Source: Varanus komodoensis (lineage: Eukaryota; Chordata; Lepidosauria; Squamata; Varanidae). Taken from it: a stretch of 64,000 bases of DNA. This document shows positions 31,958-42,556 of the stretch, piece by piece (position 1 is the stretch's first letter; every line of letters starts with the position of its first letter). Location of the stretch: positions 15,018,066 to 15,082,065 of the forward strand of contig NW_025335941.1 in NCBI RefSeq assembly GCF_004798865.1, given 5' to 3'. The notes under the pieces were generated by a model that was given only the letters and a program-made list of their open reading frames with translations, had not been told where the DNA came from and searched no databases. The translations under genes were made by a program, and so were the position numbers.

Positions 31958-32215
31958 GAGCCAGGGTGGCGTCGTGGTGAAGAGCACGGGACCGGGACTC
32001 AGGCGATCCGGGTTCGAGTCCCCGCTCGGCCATGGAGCCAACTGGGTGGCTTTGGGCCAGTCACAGACTCTCAGCCCAACCTACCTCACAGGGTTGTTGT
32101 TGTTGTGGGGATAAGATGGAGGAGGAGAATGATGTAAGCTGCCTTGAGCCCTTTGAGGAAAAAGGCAGGATATAAATTGAAAATAAAAATAAAAATAAAA
32201 AATAACATGGGCTTC
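31958..32215 (+). repeat. MIR-like tRNA-derived SINE, best-preserved copy
   Basis: The head carries an A-box-like 'gtggtgaagagca' and an exact B box 'gggttcgagtcc' near 32010-32020. It continues with 'cccaacctacctcacagggt' in the core and ends 'ggcaggatataaattg' with an (AAAATA)n tail. All RNA polymerase III promoter parts are intact, so this is the youngest of the seven copies here. It begins about 48 bp beyond the BPI-like retrocopy. Confidence 0.88.
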
Positions 32216-33545
32216 AAGGAAAATAATGTGGTGCCAGTCACACCTCTCTCAGAATGGAATTGCAAAGGTGAGGTGCGATGACAGAGAAGGCCCTTTTCCT
32301 CACTAATACTAATGAAAATCTAAGGCATTTAGGAAGGAAGATACCACATTTCTAATTCCTTTTCTCACTGTTACATCTGGGGGAGATCTATGCTAGATCC
32401 GCTTCTATTGATGAGGGAACACAGTTGCGGTATTTATTCAAAGCACATAAATCACAGATGGGGCACATGCCAATGAACACAACAAGGCTGAAGATGCAAG
32501 CTTGTGTCACAAATACAAGTACCCAAGGAGCTGGAAACTGGATGTACGCAGGGAAACGGCCTGTTAAAGTTACTTTATTTTTGTGCTTTTAAAAAATCTC
32601 AATTAGCTATGTAAAAGAGTGCATATATTTTAAAAAGTGTGTAGGGGAGAAAGGGTGCAGCTATTTCCTCCTGTCCTCCCAAATCTCACAGAGTGAAGCC
32701 CCTGGGATGAGGACTCCAATCCCCTTCACCCAAAAGCAAGCAAGTGTAGCTTTCTTACAAATTAGCTCCATTGCAGTAAACGTGATTTAGTTGTTAGTAT
32801 GGCCATTGAAGAGAACCTGATGTACTTATGTATGACAAACATCCTTAAGTAAGGAGGGCAAAGGAAATAATTGCGAAAGCTTGAAAAGACATCGCAAAGG
32901 TTATTTTTCAAAGAAAGGGGAAGAAGAAGAAATATCTTATGAGGCTTGGGCACAAACTCTCAGATCCTGCAGCAGCTCTCCCACCTCCCTTGTCCCTTGC
33001 CTCTCCCTGCTAATTTACAAATGCCCCCCCTCCCCTCCCCTCCTGCCCATCGGCTGACTGAAACCATCCTGCCTGGTTCCAGAGCAGTAATGCATGTTCA
33101 GGACATGAGGATATGCATTTGGGGACAAAACCGCAACATATGCAGAGGCTGTGATATGGCAGGTCTCCAGGTATCTTGGCTCTGTTGGCATGAACAGTCA
33201 AGGAGGAAGGGTTGGGGTGATGACCACTGTGTCAGGCACTAAAATACCTGCCCAACACTGTAAAAAGTCTTACTTCTGATCAGCAGCTGATCAAAGATCC
33301 TCAGGCCTCTACCATGGTTTTCTAGGTTTGTAGAGGCTTGGAAGCTCAAAGCATGTTGTGGGTTATCACTGGAACTGACCCTCACCAGACCTCTGGTCTT
33401 CTCTCCCAAAATAATCACCTTAAGGAAAAAATGGAGTGGCACCCATGTATATGTATTATTAAACATTCTTTGAGTCCTGCTACATTTCCACCATAAACTG
33501 TGCCTTACCCTACAAAAAGGGAATTGCTGTGGTGAGTTATACATG
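32216..33545. other. Intergenic stretch, no gene seen
   Basis: No repeat or exon recognised. Open frames near 32946-33242 and 33239-33544 show no domain. Confidence 0.4.
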
Positions 33546-33882
33546 TCTGCATGTGGTTAGAGTGTGTTTCGGTCAGTCCGAGAGGAGATCAACCCTGACT
33601 GCTCTTTAGAAGGCCAGATCCTGAAGATGAAACTCAACTACTTTGGCCACCTAATGAAAAGGAAGGACTCCCTGGAGAAGAGCCTAATGCTGGGAACAGT
33701 AGATGGCAAAAGAAGAAGGGGACAGCAGAGGATGAGGTGGCTAGATGGAGTCACTGAGGCAGTTGGTGTGAGCTTAGGTGGACTCCGGGGGATGGTGGAG
33801 GACAGGAAGGCCTGGAGGAATGTGGTCCAAGGGGTCGCGATGGGTCGGACACGACTTCGCGACTAACAACAACAAGACTGTG
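33546..33882 (+). mobile_element. BovB (RTE) LINE 3' end with ORF2 C terminus
   Basis: About 100 codons are open: 'FGHLMKRKDSLEKSLMLGTV', 'DGKRRRGQQRMRWLDGVTEA' and 'SLGGLRGMVEDRKAWRNVVQ' then GVAMGRTRLRD. This FGHxMxRxDSLEKxLMLG...RMRWLDG...AWR series is the C terminus of BovB ORF2. The 3' end gives gggtcggacacgacttcgcg and (AAC)n. It is the longest BovB remnant in the window and remains open across the surviving part, so it is fairly young. Confidence 0.93.
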
Positions 33883-34019
33883 TTAAGAAATCTGATTTCC
33901 AGTTATTGCCTAAGTATGTTGTGGCCTGTAGGTGGCACTGTTTCACTAGTTTTCCCTCAGGAACCCGCTACAGAGAAGATTAGTTTACTAAAGAAAGGAT
34001 TCCTAAATACATGTACATG

Positions 34020-34340
34020 ATAAATGAATTTTTGTTAATGCTGGTTTTTACTTTATTTACCTGTTTATAACATTAAAACAAAATAAATAAAAGTAAAGAA
34101 GAACAGCTAAGAATAAGATCAAGATAAAACCAAGGGCAAAGAATAAAACCATATCAGCTCATAAAATCAAATTAAAACCAGCAGCAGAATAAAATGTGAA
34201 AAGAACTTAAAATTCCCCAGTTTTGAAAATGCCTGAGAAATTAAAAAATGGTGCTACTTGGTTTAGATATCCTTTGAAATCCCAAATATCCTGGGCTGCC
34301 TGAGGGAGTTTCTTATATATATATAAACCTTACCATATCT
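34020..34340 (-). repeat. AT-rich remnant, probably reverse L2-like LINE end
   Basis: A stretch with 'tttatttacctgtttataac' followed by long aaaataaata/aaaaccag repeats resembles the antisense 3' region of old L2-like elements. No conserved coding block survives, so the assignment is weak. Confidence 0.3.
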
Positions 34341-34639
34341 TCCGGAATGAATGAAGGTCAGGGTGAGATAAAAGATAAACAAATGTGTCCATTTCAGTTT
34401 CTCTCATTTTTCTAATCTTAAAATCTGCATGATCTGTTTCAACATCAAGCTGAAATTAAACATAAAAGTTTGCATGAAAAAATATACTTGAGTTTATGCA
34501 CATTTTTCATATATGGATTTCAGCTATATACGTTTTTATTGTGTATCAATTAATGTTAAATGTGTGTGTGTGTTAAATTGTTGGCTGGGAAATGCTTAGA
34601 GGTGTATGACTCTTTTCAGTCTAAATATGCATAGGCACA

Positions 34640-34865
34640 TAATTATTTATTATATTTATATCCTGTCCTTTTCCTTCCAAGTTTTCTCTTCTTTCTCCTC
34701 TCAATCTGATCCTCACAGCAGCAACCCTGTGAGGTAGGTTGGTCTGAAAATCTGTGACTGTCACAAAGTCACTTAGCTGGCTCCATGTCTGAGTGGGGAC
34801 AAGAACTCAGATTGCCCTAGTCCCAGTCCCACACTCTTAATCACTACACCACACTAGCTCTCAAG
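34640..34865 (-). repeat. MIR-like tRNA-derived SINE, minus strand
   Basis: Tail at left ('tatttatatcctgtcctttt'), core 'caaccctgtgaggtaggttg', tRNA head at right ending 'cactacaccacactagctct'. Moderately diverged. Confidence 0.8.
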
Positions 34866-34914
34866 TATCAAGTGTTGTACTTGTTTTCAGTTTGTGAAAT
34901 TGGCTTTTAGCAAC

Positions 34915-35236
34915 TTCACACAGCACAATAACCCACACTCAGAGGCTGAGTATGGATTGAACATAGGCTGAACATGGGTTGTTGTTTAGCTATGGGTTGT
35001 TATTGAATTGTTATCTGAACCCAGGTAATGGTTTCTTAATCACAAACAAACCTATGAAGAGAACTCATAGTTTATCACTGGGTTGCAAACTGTGTGCTGT
35101 TCACTGTGGTTTGTTATCTTAGCTGGGTTCAGACAACATGATAACCCATGTCTCAATAACAACCCATGGCTCAACCATAACCCACTCTCAACTCATACTC
35201 AACCCTTGAGTGTGGGTATTGTGTTGCCTGAATCTA
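34915..35236. mobile_element. Foldback DNA elements sharing a 'caacacaataaccca' end
   Basis: Three end motifs are seen: 'cagcacaataacccacactc' at 34921, 'gggttcagacaacatgataa' at 35126 and, in reverse complement, 'gattcaggcaacacaatacc' at about 35217-35236. The last two bound a hairpin-forming unit of about 110 bp; the first begins a related outer piece. Non-coding, probably hAT-type MITEs, but the target duplication is not clear. Confidence 0.6.
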
Positions 35237-38200
35237 GTCAATATGTTTTATTGACTTTAGAGGTAATTACTCCCAGATAAGTGCCTGCAGTATTGCGGCC
35301 ATAGACTTTATTAACACTGAGATTTGAATGACTGAATTGTGTGCCACAATTTCTTGTTTTTGGTTTATCTTCCCTTGGTAAATCTGTTTTTCCTTTATAC
35401 AACCTGTTATCTGTCCACTTTCGAGGCTGCTTACATGCATTGGATACAGTAAGCTGTAGCCTACAGAAGCATTTGCCAATATAAACTGGGGAGTTTTGAA
35501 GGTGCTGTGGGATTCTTTGTTTCTGTTTCTGTGTTGGTTGTTTTGTTTTTAGAAGTAAGCACTAACTCAATTATCCTGCTGGAATGTGTTATTTGGTGAC
35601 AGGATTAAGGAGGCAAGTAACAGTGTGCAGGGCCATTAGTTTCAGATTTTTTCCAAGGCATTTAAACATAGGAAACATTATATGTATCAGCTGGGATTTC
35701 ACCTTCTGTAGTTTTCAAGTTCAGGTTGTCCCCCTAAGGATTAATCAATACTGATAGCAATTATTCTTAGTATACAGACCAAATGAAAGGATTGATTTCT
35801 CTTCCTAGTTCTTTTTCTTCTTCTTCCGAAGCATAACAATAAGTCACTGGATCTAAAACTCCCACACAAATAAATCCCTTCTGTTCTCCAACAGTCAGTC
35901 TACCTAATAACTGCAACTATTTTACATGGGACTTTCTTTGTACAGTTCTGGAGAACACTCCACTAATGATGCCTTTACTAAAGTTTTTCAATAAGAAGAT
36001 GCAGGATGCACATTTAGAAGAAAACTGTTTTGGACCACAGGCAAGAGAACTAAGAAGCCCCCCAAGGTCATCATAAAACAATTTTGCAGAGCATGGCATT
36101 ATGGTTACTCTTCCAGACCTTCTCTGTGCATTTCTGATTCAATCCCTGGAAGGTGGGGAGGCTCTCCCAGCATATAATTGATCAACAACATCATGGAGGC
36201 AAGGACACATCTTTTTGCTGTACAAATTCACTGAGTTACTCAGGAGGATCTTTGCTTGGGTTGACCCCAGGCTTGAGGTAGTGCTTGGCATGGGGCTATT
36301 GATGCTGATCTGGACCCCTGTGCTATGAGGCTGACGCCCCCACCATTCCCACTGGGCCTCTGTCTCTCTCCATTGACATTGAGCCATTGGGCTTCTCTGG
36401 CCACTTTTTGGGTGGCAGCTAAGTGGTCACTTGACTCCAATTGAAGCTGAGAAGCTGCCATTTTATGTCTCCCAAAATGCAATACCCATCACATACTCCA
36501 TACTACATTTGGGGAGATAGAAGATGGCGGCTGATGGTGGCTCATACCCACCTCAGATCAGTACTGAGGAGAGAGATCAGGTAGGCAAGCAAGGAGCAGT
36601 ACAAGTAGGACCTACAACTGATGGCAACGATTGGCTGACTTGGAAGAGTTTTACAAAACCTATTGCTTCTAAAGGGCAATGCTCACAATCTTTTCAGAAT
36701 GTGATACCTGTAAAATAAATCCTGCTGGTGGACACTTAGCCACTACTAGCTAGTCAAGTCATCCATCAACACCCATGTGCAAGGTTTAGCTTTAGGACAC
36801 TGCTGTTAGCCTGCATTTAGGATGGTGTGTGGTGTTTCTTCCCTGCAGCAAGAGTTCTTTAACATTCCTTATGTTTGGACTGATGCACAGATGCATGGTT
36901 GTGGGAACAATGCTAGAACTCTGTGGAAAGTTGTTCTACCTAGTTTAAAAAACAATAAATACCATCTGTACAGGTTGTGCTCGTCTAAAAAATTAGATTC
37001 CCATGGTTCCCAAAATTGGGCTACAGTGTTTTAATTCTTTCCATCCTGCTTGGTGCTTCTTCTTCTGAATAATCACTTAATGGTGTGTCAGGATTCTGGC
37101 TAATATTTTAATAATGTAATTTACAGCTCAACTGGCAAGAGCTGATTGCAGTTCCCTGAAAAGAAATAAAGGTTTATTTTGTCACACAACGCAAAAGGAG
37201 AGGAACTTAAAATAGTTTGAACAAGAAATCAGAGCAAAATTATTAGAAGATAAGGCAAAATTGAAAAATACTATGCAGCAGTGAAGATAACCACATTAAA
37301 GTAGAATATGTACCAGAGCATTAGATTGTGTTGCTAGAAAGTCCTCAGACTTCCAATTGAAGGTAAAATTGTGTGGGAACATTATTCTAAGTTATTTTCA
37401 AGTTCCATTGATTTCAGTGAGAGTCAGGCATATATATAACTCTATCACAGAGAATATAATGTAAAGGTACTTAGTTTTGGATACATTATGCTTGTGGTGT
37501 GAATAAATAGATACTTACATTTGTGAAGCGATAGAGGTTAGCAATTTTTCTTCTTGTTTTCCATGTCATGTAGGGTTAAATAGGAAAAAGTATGTTTCTC
37601 ATTTTTAACTCTCTTTTTTTGTCCAGGGGGGTTGGGGCCAAACAAGCGACACATCCCTGATTTTTACCTATCTTTGGCATGTTCCACATCCCTATAATAT
37701 ATACGATATTTGATTCTATCAGCTTTCCTTTCATTTAAAAGCTAATTTGTAGTTTTGAAAGGATATCATTGTTAATAAGGGCTATTGTGATACTTCAAGA
37801 AATTTGCATGTCCTATATAATAAAAGGGACTGGATTATGGTAATGATACATGGTTAATTACTGCTAGACTTCTGCTTTTGATTAATGGTGCTGCAATTAC
37901 AGTGCTGATGCCTTGGTGCTAAACACCTTGGCAAAGTGCCTAATTAGCTGAAAAAAAACATGTACAGTGTTTTCAGGTAATTGTTTTAATTTTTAACAGT
38001 TGTTTTATATCAAGCCTGGAAGCTTGTTTCTGTCTCTTTGGAACTGGATCGTCAGTGGAAATCCTGAAATGTACATATCTATAAGTACTTACGGTAGTAG
38101 GGCATCACTGGTTGTACTCATTTCTGACTGGGCAATGTGGAAAAGGACTGTGGGCAAACACGCTTCATAGAACTAGAACCAGCAAAATGCAGATCAAAGC

Positions 38201-38260
38201 AAAGATCTTTGAAAAAGACCAACAGCCTGCTTTCTGCTCATGACTACTTGGATGTAAATT
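35237..38260. other. Intergenic stretch, no gene or clear repeat seen
   Basis: AT-rich DNA. A possible piece of the ancient repeat of 14375 lies near 37375-37420. Otherwise nothing recognised; open frames at 36240-36720 have no domain or splice support. Confidence 0.4.
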
Positions 38261-38264
38261 CCAG

Positions 38265-38320
38265 CATGTTCAGTAGGGCTTACTCTTAAGTAAGTGTGCA
38301 TAAGATTACATCCTAACAGC
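38265..38320 (+). repeat. Ancient interspersed repeat core
   Basis: Contains 'gggcttactcttaagtaagt' then gtgcataagattacatcc, the same core as at 14375 and 53740. Confidence 0.5.
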
Positions 38321-38914
38321 ATTTTCAGAGGTGATTTGAAATTATAACACATTAATCTGAAGATTTGGGTAATAAGAACATTTGTACATGACATAACTGA
38401 TAGGTCAGTTTAAATCAATATAGATGAAATGTTTTAACAGCATGATAGACTGTTACGAACACTTGCATGACAAATGACAAATGTCCACAGTATAGAATTG
38501 CAGTGTGTTTGCTCCCAGCTTGTCCATTTTTTTAAGATTATATTGGGGCATATTGGAGTTGTAGGCCCTTATTCTTGGGCTTGCACCCTCAGTATTCCTA
38601 ACAAGCAACGTGAAAAATTATTTTGCCACAAGTGCATGATTTATAATAGTTTATTTAAAAACACATTCTTCCACTAGAAATGGGTTTCCTGTGTCTGTGT
38701 GTGGATGTGACATCCACTTGTACTGTGCATGGCAGCTCTTAAAAGTATCACCCAATCCTCACTTTCTAATACAAATGAGGCAAAAAAGTATCCATAATCC
38801 ATGCAACTCTGAGACTATGGGATACACAGTGACTGGTGACAAATAATGCACCTGTTTACGAATTAATGTGCATTTATAGGAATAGGAAAACTGGATGGGT
38901 CTGATACCACCAAA

Positions 38915-38962
38915 ACTTTGAATTTGTAATGTACCTTTATAGACTTTGAATTTGTAATGTAC
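38915..38962. repeat. 28-bp tandem duplication
   Basis: The 20-mer actttgaatttgtaatgtac occurs exactly at 38915 and 38943, with a period of 28 bp. Confidence 0.85.
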
Positions 38963-39214
38963 ATCATCTTTTACCGTTGCTGGCTACTATTTGTACAGCA
39001 AAGGCAGATCATAAATAAATAGCATGAATGAATCCTTCTCAATGCTTGTGAAAACAGAGGAAGAAGGAAAGAATCTCTTACGCACTGCATCTTTTTAGGA
39101 AAGGGAAGCTGTTTTGTGAAGATTTTAAGAACTGAGGATCCAGCAGACTGCATGGCTCAGCCCGCATCAAATAGGTATGCAGAGCAAGGGTGGACAAGTT
39201 GTGGCCTTTGATGT

Positions 39215-39785
39215 TTTATTGAGTTATGTATTTGGTTTTTACCCTACTTTTCTTTCAAAACATGGCACTCAATGTGGCCTATGGCATTTAATCTCCATTA
39301 ATTAATATGGATCAAAGCAATGAAACAGTACATTAAAATACAATAAAATATAACAACAAGAGAAAAATATAATATAAAAAGAATTACAAGCTGCACCCAA
39401 TCCAGTAAACCCATGTATGGACCAAAGGATAAAATGGTCTTTGCCTGTTGGTGAAAAGACAGCAGGGCGGGAAGGAGGCCAGCCTCCTTTGGCAGGGTGT
39501 TGGATTGTCTAGGAGCAGCTGCTGGAAAGGCCCTCTCTTGGGTCTCCACCAAAAATACCTCTGAAGGCAGAAGTCTTGAAATAAGGGTCTCTTCAGAACT
39601 TAAGAACCGGGCAGACTTGCATGTGAGAAGGCAGTCTCCAAAGCCATATAGGAATGCATTGGTCATAAGTAGCTCTTTGCGTTCTGCCTGGAAAGAGATC
39701 AGTAGCCAGTGAAGCTGTTGCAACAAGGGAATCATGTGCTTCTTGTAAGAAGCCCTGGCTAACAGCCTAGTCACAGCATTTTAGA
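39215..39785 (-). mobile_element. Decayed L2-like LINE 3' end
   Basis: The minus frame from about 39774 reads 'KHMIPLLQQLHWLLISFQAE', 'SEVFLVETQERAFPAAAPRQ' and later 'LLPALLSFHQQAKTIL', a worn version of the L2 ORF2 C terminus (PVLRQLHWLPI ... RAFSALAP ... FVFRRQVKTFL). The A-rich sequence at 39215-39370 is its 3' region. Confidence 0.75.
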
Positions 39786-39787
39786 AT

Positions 39788-39885
39788 AGTCAGCATTTCT
39801 GAGTAACTGGCTGTGTTGACCAGGGCTGATGCAAGTTGTAGGCCAACCATCTAGATGGTCACAAGTTGCCCATCCCTGATGTAGA
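39788..39885. repeat. Foldback MITE, worn copy
   Basis: Contains 'ccagggctgatgcaagttgt' then aggccaaccatctagatgg and tcacaagttgcccatccc, parallel to the copy at 30040. Confidence 0.55.
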
Positions 39886-41744
39886 GGATTGTTTGTTTGA
39901 AAGCTCCTCATGTTAAAGTCTCTCTGTGCATGAGAATTTAGCATCAAGGTTTAGCCTCCCATGACAATATGGTGCAAGGTGTGTGTAGACAGAGGAACTG
40001 AGCCTTATCAATAGTGAGGTGACAGGCACTGTCCAGCAGGTACCAATCGTGTCAACTGCCCTGGTCATTTCTGTATCCCACAGAGTGACCAGTCCTTTGG
40101 CATGACTTTGACATTTAGAAACAGCGTCCAGAGATCTGAGGGCTGATGAGATGGCAGCCATCAAACCCACAGGTGGAGAAGGGGGGTGGGCGACTGGAAC
40201 ATGGCACAGCCGTTAGCAGTCATGACTTGACCAGTCCTCCTTCCAGTGCCATCTCTCCCTCTACCTGTCCTGATGCTAATTGGGACCGCTACCATCTCCC
40301 CACTTGGCTCTATAGACACCGACTCAGCCATGGCCCCAGGCATAGGCCCAGAAAAGCAGGGGGCGGTGTGGGACAACCAGAAAGGCACCCTCACCCCCAT
40401 GGAATCCCAAAGAGGCATTGCTCCCCTTGGGGACACCCTTGCCAGGGCAGCCGGTGGCAGTGCACCACCCAGTAGGAGGCCTACTTTATGCCCAGAAGGG
40501 GCTTCTGGAATTGCCCGGCCATGCCAGGCACTCTGCCTGATGGACTGTGCTGGGCCTGAGAGGAAACCCGTAAGCTGGAAGGCACTGCACAGCAGCGGTC
40601 CCCTCCCCCAGCCCAAGCCTCATCACCAGTCCCAGTCCCAGGGTACAGAGTGCCTGGCCAGAGTCTTTTCCAGGCCAGCAGCAAGGCTATTATTACAAAT
40701 TACCTTGTAATTTGGAATGCATAATCTCTATCACTGTAATGCAAGGAAAACATTAAGAAATAGACCTCACCTCAATACTTTTTAAATGTTACAGCTTGAA
40801 ATTCCTAATCCAAGTACATGCTGCTTTCTCTTTCTGAATTGACACTTTCATTTTTAATCCGTTTCTCCTCCAATTGGCTATCATCTGATCTCCTGCATCA
40901 TTGTAGGACAAGTGGATTTTGACCTAATTTAAAAAGGGAAGGCATTTGCTGTTACCTGGGCCGTTCCACTAATACAGCAAAGTGACTCCAGAGTTAGAAC
41001 TGAAGCTGCTGTTCAGCTAATGCCATCAGAGCACTGTGTGCAGACACAATGCTCACTAGTTGCAGAGTAACAGACGCATGCCTATCCAGCCCACAAATGA
41101 CACCTACTCAAGGCAATACATCTCTCGGCTGCAAACAGGCTGTTGATCAAACTGGCAGTTCTCCAGCCATGAAATTATTGTTTGGTGAACAAAAGAAACA
41201 AGTGTTACTTAATTCTGAAAAGAAACCACAAACAAGTACCCTGTTGTGTTTTTTTCGCTTGGAAGGATGGTGCAAAAGAAGCAGATGTATATCAAATCTC
41301 TACTTGATTGAAGGCACATAAGCTGGCAGGATCTAATATGCATGTGGACCTTAAACAAGACAACCCGTAATTGTTGTCTTTTCTTTATAATCCATGGAGC
41401 GATTTGAGAACATCTGTAAATTACAGCATGTGGAGAACCACAGGGGAGTACTATACAATTCAGTGCTGATTTGCATACAAGTCAAACATTTATTACAAAG
41501 TATGTTGTTGGATTGTGAGGCTTTTCTTTAAATAACTGAAATTACAAAGTCCCGATAGTAGTTTACACTGGTTAAATGCAGTGTATTTACCCAAACATAG
41601 TAGAGAGGACTGCGGGATTGAATTTTTCTAACTGATTGAGCAGTATAATCTCAAAAAGTTAAAAAAGGAGAAAAAAATAATGAATTGAAATGATTTTAAG
41701 ATCTTAGCTTGGAAGGTACTGTAAAGGGATTGCCAAATATCATA
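39886..41744. other. Intergenic stretch, GC-richer patch at 40200-40700
   Basis: Both strands are open for 450 bp around 40160-40710, but the translation is low-complexity and unlike any family I know, with no splice sites at its edges. Probably an unrecognised old insertion. The rest is plain AT-rich DNA. Confidence 0.35.
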
Positions 41745-41852
41745 GGTGCATTATATTTGCCAGATGTGTTGGATTGTAACCCCCATCAGCTCCAGCCGGC
41801 ATAGGCGATGTCCAGGAATCCTAAGAACTGAAGTCTAAAGCATCTGGATATT
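41745..41852. repeat. Foldback MITE
   Basis: Left arm 'ccagatgtgttggattgtaa' followed by cccccatcagctcc; right arm 'gaactgaagtctaaagcatc' then tgg, its approximate reverse complement. Confidence 0.65.
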
Positions 41853-42059
41853 GTCAGACTCAGAATTTTTCTGAATCCATCAGTACATTGTACTCAACAT
41901 ACAAAGGTGGCCAGGATTTAGATGCAGTGACAATTATTAATTTAGTTAATGTACCTGTTCTTTGTACCTGTTGGGAAGCTGGTGCATTTTTTGATTTCCT
42001 TGTTTTCAGTTTTATTATGTGTTGGCTTGCTTGTTCAATCCATTTGTGCCAGAAGCAAG

Positions 42060-42556
42060 TTAAGCAGAACTTTTCCATCTGTACTGGCTGCCAGCTTTCT
42101 TCAACGTCCTGGTATTAACATTCAAAGCCTTAAACACCTTGGGGCCAAGGATAATTTCCTCCCATATACATATATCTGCCCAGTATCTGAGATCATCTTC
42201 AGAGGTCTTTCTGAAGGGGCCCCTGCCAAGGAAGAGGGCCTTTTCTGATGTAGCATCTCCACTATGGAAGGAACATCCCAGTGGGGCTTGCCTGGCACCT
42301 ACGTTGTACCCTTTTCAGTACCAGGTGAAGAACTTGGGAATTGTTCCAGAAATTTCAGTTGCAGTCTGTTTTAGAACCTCTACTGTATTTGAAATCTTCA
42401 TACTACTGCTGGGTCTTACTCTAGTTTCCATTCTATTTTATATGGTAGCTTTAACTATTTAAATTTTATGCTGTTTTTAAAAAAATGCTTCTAAATTGTA
42501 CACTGCCCAGAGATCGTCAGCTATTGGGCAGTATAACAATGTAATAAATAAATAGA
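42060..42556 (+). mobile_element. Older L2-like LINE 3' end
   Basis: Worn ORF2 C terminus (tggctgccagctttcttc for the LHWLP block, then gagggccttttctgatgtag for RAFS and ctatggaaggaacatccc for LWNxLP). It is followed by the 3' stem 'gcccagagatcgtcagctat' tgggcagtataacaatgtaa and (AATA)n. More diverged than the copies at 18165 and 26773. Confidence 0.8.

Noticed and set aside
31275-32033. Long minus-strand open frame opposite the BPI-like copy
   Set aside because: It is the antisense shadow of the GC-rich retrocopy and SINE head; it contains no domain.
40160-40710. Overlapping 150-codon frames on both strands
   Set aside because: Low-complexity translation in a GC-richer patch, no splice sites or family resemblance.
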